A stretch of DNA of 64,000 bases from Perca fluviatilis (taxonomy: Eukaryota; Chordata; Actinopteri; Perciformes; Percidae). Location: the NCBI RefSeq assembly GCF_010015445.1, contig NC_053118.1, positions 18,485,437 through 18,549,436 of the forward strand, written 5' to 3'. The notes under the pieces are model-generated. The model saw nothing but the letters and a program-made list of their open reading frames with translations, was not told where the DNA came from and did not search any database. Position numbers and translations under genes: made by a program. Below, piece after piece: positions 57,600-64,000 of the stretch (positions are counted from its first letter, which is position 1; each line of letters starts with the position of its first letter).

Positions 57600-59110
57600 C
57601 GGCTGGCCCTCACTAAGCGTCAGGTGGCAGAGGATAAGATCTGGGAAATGGCTGCCGCTGGGATAATTGAGCCCTCCAACAGTCCGTGGGCTGCGCCAAT
57701 TGTCCTGGTGAGGAAGAAGAACGGAAGTTGGCAGTTCTGTGTGGACTACCGATGTCTAAACCCACTTCCTCGCATTGATGATGCTCTGGACTACATCACA
57801 GGGTCCAGCTGGTTCAGCTCCCTCGACCTGTGCAGTGGCTACTGGCAGGTAGAACTGGCCCCAGAAGCAAGACCAAAGACTGCCTTCACCATTGGGCAGG
57901 GACTGTGGCAGTTCCACATCATGCCATTGAACGACTGATGGAGAGGGTGCTGGCAGATGTGCTCCAGAGTCGTTGTGTCGTGTACTTCAATGATCTGCTG
58001 GTGCACGCCAACAACTTCGACAAACTTCGCCTGACTGACCTGGGCTGCCCGTTCATCTGGGATGACGCATGTGCTGCAGCCTTCACTCAACTCAGGGCGT
58101 CCATCACTGAAGCCCCCATCCTGGCCTACCCCAATGTCCAGCAACCCTTCATCATGGACACCGATGCCAGCAATGTGGGGATTGGTGCTGTTTTCTCCCA
58201 ACAACCAGGAGATGGGGAGCGGGTTGTGGCCTACTACAGCCGCGCCCTGAGTAGGGCAGAGAAGAACTGTTGTGTCACACGACGTGAGCTGCTGGCCGTG
58301 GTCCAGGCAGTATGGCACTTTCGGCCGTAATTGCATGGCAGCCACTTCATCATTCGCACTGATCATGCTTCTCTTACCTGAGGACGCGCTCCACCGCGGG
58401 ACTCTGGGAACCGTTAGGTCATCGTAGCCATGGACTACTTCACAAAGTGGCCTGAGGCATATGCAGTGGCAGATCAGAGTACCACCCAACAGCGGAGAAG
58501 CTGGTTGAGGAGATGTTCACCCGCTTCGGGGTCCCCGCTGAGCTCCACAGTGATCAAGGGAGGAACTTTGAGTCCCATGTTTTCCGTGAGGTCTGCCAGA
58601 GGTAAGGGGTGAGCAAGACGAGGACTACACCTCTCCACCATCAAAGTGATGGGCTGGTGGAACGGTTTAACCAGGAGTCCAGTCAGTGCACACCTGCTGC
58701 CCTCATGTTTGGACGTGAACTGCGTACACCAGTGGACTTGGTGTTCGGGGCCCCTCCTGAGCCTGAGATTGCTGGAGGAAAAGAAATGGACTACAACCAT
58801 AGGCTGAGAGAATGCCTAAAGTTAGTACACGGCTACACCTGCCAGGCCCAAGCCAATTCAGGTCTGCGGCAGAAAAGGGCCTATGACACACATTGTCGGG
58901 GTAAAGTCTTCAAGCCGGGGGACAAGGTACGGGTGTATTGCCCTGTCCGTAAGAAGGGGGTTTCTCCTTAGCTTTGCAGTCACTTGCAGGGGCCCGGCGA
59001 GATTGTGAGTTGACTGTCAGAGGTGGTGTACTGGTTGTGCATGCCTTGCCGGGGACAAATGGTGGTGCTACACCAAGACAGAATCGCACCATACCGTCCT
59101 CTTGCTCCAC
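57600..59110 (+). pseudogene. Gypsy reverse transcriptase-RNase H-integrase region, broken
   Basis: Reverse transcriptase: AAPIVLVRKKNGSWQFCVDY and WFSSLDLCSGYWQVEL are recognisable. About ten residues around the FGLCNAP motif are deleted near 57938, and the YxDD box reads YFND. RNase H: DTDASNVGIGAVFSQ and the downstream ALSRAEKN (58150-58320). Integrase: MDYFTKWPEAYAVADQS, then fragments in other frames to RTPVDLVFGAPPEPE. A chromodomain-like tail is not evident. Multiple frameshifts and stops. Confidence 0.85.
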
Positions 59111-59639
59111 CTGTGGACAGTGGGGTTGAGGATGGCAGCATACTACACCTCAACCTGGGTGGGACCCCCCAGTTGTGTGTCCCCCGTTGCGTCCCCTGTG
59201 AGTCCTGGGAGACCTGCCACTGGTGCCGCGGGCGTCCTGGACATTTGAGGGACTATGTTTTGGGTGATGGGGTCGCCGAGGACGACTGACCCCTCAGATG
59301 GGGGCTATGTAACGGCCGGCAGGATTCCATTGTGTTGACTTTTCTGCACGGCAGTGCAAAGCATCATGGGACTAGGTTATTAGTGTTGTTTAAGTGTTTA
59401 GTTTAAGTGGATAAATGATGTTCTGTTAGTATTTTTGTTATACATTTACGTTACCTAGGTTTTAGTCTTGATAATGTGCTCATGTTTATTTACTTTACCT
59501 TTGTTACATTTGTTACCATGACTGAAACACTGGGGTAGGTCGATGACCTCTGTATATCGCGTGTGTGTAGCGGTTGAATAAAACCACAGAGTTCTATATC
59601 TCTGGCTCTTCGACTTCTTCCACGTAGCTCGCTACAATA

Positions 59640-59983
59640 CTTTTATACAAACAGAGGGGGTTGTAAGTAATCCAGAAAAGTTGGAACCTGTGGGAATTGG
59701 TAGCACCAACATTCAAAGCTTGATCAACCTCCATTGCTGCAGAACAGCTTTATGTTGTTAACCCATTTCTTGTTCCCTGAAAAAGGCCTTTTTGTAAAAT
59801 ACTGAAATGTACATTATTTTTTTCAGTTTTGGGTAACCTTACTTTTCTTTTCAACCTCAGGCAGTTCACCACTTACCTTTGTACCATTTCAAGCTATTCA
59901 TTGGACTTGAACTGCTAAAATTTCAATAACAAACTAAAAAAATTGGGGTGTTCTAAAACTTTTGACCGGTAGTGTATGTATGT
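59640..59983. mobile_element. Tc1-like element fragment
   Basis: The right end GTTCTAAAACTTTTGACCGG followed by TAGTGTA matches a Tc1-like inverted terminus (ACACTACCGGTCAAAAG). The 300 bases to its left are short relic sequence. The left terminus is missing, cut off next to the Gypsy LTR. Confidence 0.6.
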
Positions 59984-60019
59984 ATGTTTTTATGTATGTT
60001 TGTTTTAATCTGTGTTGTA

Positions 60020-60243
60020 ACTATCATAGCTTTAAGACACTACTGTTTAGAACAGATAGAAGTTGTCTAATAACAAACTAAACACTGACCCAATCTTTTG
60101 TTGCATTTTTAAGATTCACATTTAGTCACTATTCAGAGAGGTATGAAGGAGGGGTCTGAGGATGAACACCACCCCTTCTCAGGAGAACTACTTATGCCCT
60201 TAACAGATCAAACTGAAACTCAGTAGTATCCTGCCATCACAGA
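60020..60243 (+). promoter_or_regulatory. Conserved 5' flank/UTR of Ly6 gene C
   Basis: Carries the same blocks as 11165-11455: TTTAAGACACTACTGTTTAG, CTGACCCAATCTTTTGTTGC, GAGGTATGAAGGAGGGGTCT and CAGTAGTATCCTGCCATCAC up to the ATG. The transcription start was not determined. Confidence 0.45.
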
Positions 60244-62442
<2,199 letters not shown>

Positions 62443-62849
62443 CTGGTGGAGACGGCAGCATCACCACTCAGCTTTTCTCTCATCTTTGCATGGCCTCATA
62501 CTGCTGCTCACACCCCGGTCCCAATCCTTTCAAGTTTAAGTGTAAAAATACAATTTAATAGAGGTTTCAACTTGTCTCTAGCCTCATACAATTTCTAGCC
62601 AGCATTTGTTTTATTTTATTTTTTATTTTTTGCATGTTTTCTATGATAAGTGTTTTGCATAGAGTGAGTTACAGCTTATCCTGTTATTTTATTCTTAGAA
62701 CAAGTACAAAAATAAATGCTTATGTTGATGCACAGTTTTTCTTCTGGGTGTTATCCTGACGATAAAGAATATTTTGCTGTTTACTAATATAAAGCTGAAT
62801 AAATAAATATCCTTATGCTGTTGAGATTCTATTTTCTTTGAGTGCTCTA

Positions 62850-63430
62850 AATCCTTTGTCTCATTTCAAAGACATTTGGCATAAAACCATTAAGGATATT
62901 CACTTTACAAACGAAGCATGGACAAGTGTTTACAGATCTGAGTCAGACACACAGTCTGTATTTACTGATTCCACACTCTGATTGTATCCCTGATGCTTTA
63001 CAGTGTTTAAAATGCCAAATATTAAGCATTTCAGACCTGCAGTTTCCTAACATACAGTCAAATATAGTACATACTAAAAGGGCCCTCAATGTGATTTAGT
63101 TTTAAACTGCATAAACTAATTGCCAATTTTCTAATTAAAATTTAATTTTAATTTTAAATTAAGCTCAGGTTGTTCTAGGAGGTGCTGTTAGGGGGTTATG
63201 TTTAAGAAATGTCATTCAATGTGAGACAGTGATGTCAATGATATTTGGGAAATGTTGCCCTGTCTTGGGGTGCTGAGACTTGTGGGAATGTATAAGGGAA
63301 TGCAAGTGTCCATGTTTATTGGATGTATGGATATATACAGTATGTATGAAAAAAATGGATTTAAAATATTTTTTAGTTTAGTGCAGCCAGGAATTTGGCC
63401 TGTTAGCAAGTGTGTCCTTGTGGCCTAAAT
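62850..63430. repeat. Array spacer, copy 4
   Basis: Close paralog of 33235-33790 (CAAATATTAAGCATTTCAG, TGGGAAATGTTGCCCTGTC, AGTGCAGCCAGGAATTTGGC). The match continues past the position of the repeat inserted at 33.96 kb: 63436-64000 corresponds to 34617-35190. Confidence 0.78.
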
Positions 63431-63592
63431 TAAATAAAACAGAGAGGGAGGACATCATGTGAGAAATAATCAAATCACTTTGGAGTTTAAATGCACAACC
63501 CAAACATCTGAGACACAATGAGAGAAAAGCATATTTATTGTGTTTATTTAACAGGTTCATTCAGATAATCGACAGCTGAGATACATTCTTTA

Positions 63593-63905
63593 GGGGCAGC
63601 AGTGGCTGTGGGAACATGGCTTGGGAACTGGAGGGTTGTTGATTTTAATCCCTGTACACCAAGTATGGAGTGTGGACTGGTAGTTGGATAGGTGCCAGTT
63701 CACCTACTGGGCACTGCAGAGGTGCCCTCGAGCAAGGCACCACACCCCCAACTGGGCAACTTTCCATTTAATGCTTTATGCATGTGTATAGGCTGTGTTT
63801 GCATGTGTGTGCATTTCGGGGCCTGTGTGTAATGTGTATAATAACAAAGTAAAAGAATATCATTTTTCATCAGGGATTAAGAAAGTATGTCTTATTCTTC
63901 TTTAA
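63593..63905 (+). mobile_element. tRNA-like SINE, paralogous copy
   Basis: Same SINE as 34764-35080, at the same position relative to the spacer and the Siglec-like membrane exon. The insertion therefore predates duplication of the unit. Confidence 0.72.
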
Positions 63906-63934
63906 ATGAAGCAAATTTGAATGCAACTACTCTA

Positions 63935-64000
63935 AACACTGCAATTGTGATTACAAACAGGACTAGAAGAACTTCATCCTGGCGATGTTGGAACATTTGA
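63935..64000 (-). pseudogene. Siglec-like membrane exon, cut by window edge
   Basis: ACTGCAATTGTGATTACAAA, CTTCATCCTGGCGATGTTGG and GAACATTTGA match the last exon and acceptor of the 35 kb copy (35115-35200), with a deletion of about 25 bases in the middle. The rest of the gene lies beyond the window, so status cannot be judged. Confidence 0.5.

Larger units (their letters stand above)
55480..59637 (+). mobile_element. Ty3/Gypsy LTR retrotransposon, 5' LTR almost entirely missing
   Basis: The 3' LTR (about 59309-59637) starts TGTAACGGCC after a purine tract (GATGGGGGCTA) and ends CTTCCACGTAGCTCGCTACA. At the 5' side only about the last 20 bases of the LTR remain (55481-55500). They are followed by TGGTGTCAGAAGTGGGATTG, the usual spacing for a primer-binding site. 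Internal order is gag, zinc knuckle, protease, reverse transcriptase, RNase H, integrase. Frames shift repeatedly (near 56400, 57010, 57500, 57940, 58330, 58600). The element is dead. Confidence 0.92.

Overview
The window looks like a teleost (probably percomorph) nuclear genome. Genes are split into short exons with GT/GC...AG junctions, microsatellites (CA, TA, TTA) are frequent, and the repeats are typical fish families: Tc1, hAT, PIF/Harbinger-type, TTAA-targeting MITEs, a tRNA-like SINE, an L1/Tx1-like LINE and a Ty3/Gypsy element. No prokaryotic features were seen.

Host genes belong to two immune-type surface receptor families arranged as a co-amplified array. On the + strand are three two-domain Ly6/uPAR-like GPI-anchored genes: A at 11.46-14.33 kb (pseudogenised, exons 4-5 duplicated), B at 29.2-31.1 kb (intact) and C at 60.2-62.4 kb (intact). 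On the - strand, converging tail-to-tail on them, are MAG/Siglec-like immunoglobulin genes or fragments at 5.9-6.2, 16.0-18.2, 35.1-36.2, 36.4-40.3, 41.2-45.2, 46.8-47.1 and 63.9-64.0 kb. A conserved roughly 0.6-1 kb spacer recurs at 1.4-2.4, 14.75-15.65, 33.2-33.95 and 62.85-63.4 kb. The repeating unit is therefore [Ly6 (+) - spacer - Siglec-like (-)]. Nearly every Siglec-like exon set carries at least one lesion (frameshift, stop, missing half-exon). Two of the three Ly6 genes are clean.

Layout: 0-3.3 kb holds repeats, one unidentified candidate exon (-) and a spacer copy. 3.8-10.3 kb is one copy of a segmental duplication (second copy 45.95-49.35 kb), here enlarged by a composite repeat (4.4-5.7 kb) and a 2.03 kb foldback TTAA element (6.57-8.60 kb). 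11.2-18.3 kb holds Ly6-A, a spacer and a broken Siglec-like copy split by a TTAA element. 18.3-28.9 kb is dense DNA-transposon territory, including a MADF-domain exon with an intact start and splice donor. 29.2-33.2 kb holds Ly6-B with nested hAT elements in its 3' region. 33.2-45.2 kb holds a spacer, a SINE and the Siglec-like cluster, with Tc1 and Harbinger-type insertions. 46-49.3 kb is the second duplication copy. 49.5-59.98 kb is an L1/Tx1-like LINE relic broken by foldback, hAT, TTAA and Gypsy insertions, ending in a Tc1-like relic. 60-64 kb holds Ly6-C, a spacer, a SINE and the start of another Siglec-like copy.

All calls are by eye, from reading frames, splice sites, exon phases and comparison between copies within the window. 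No homology search was run.
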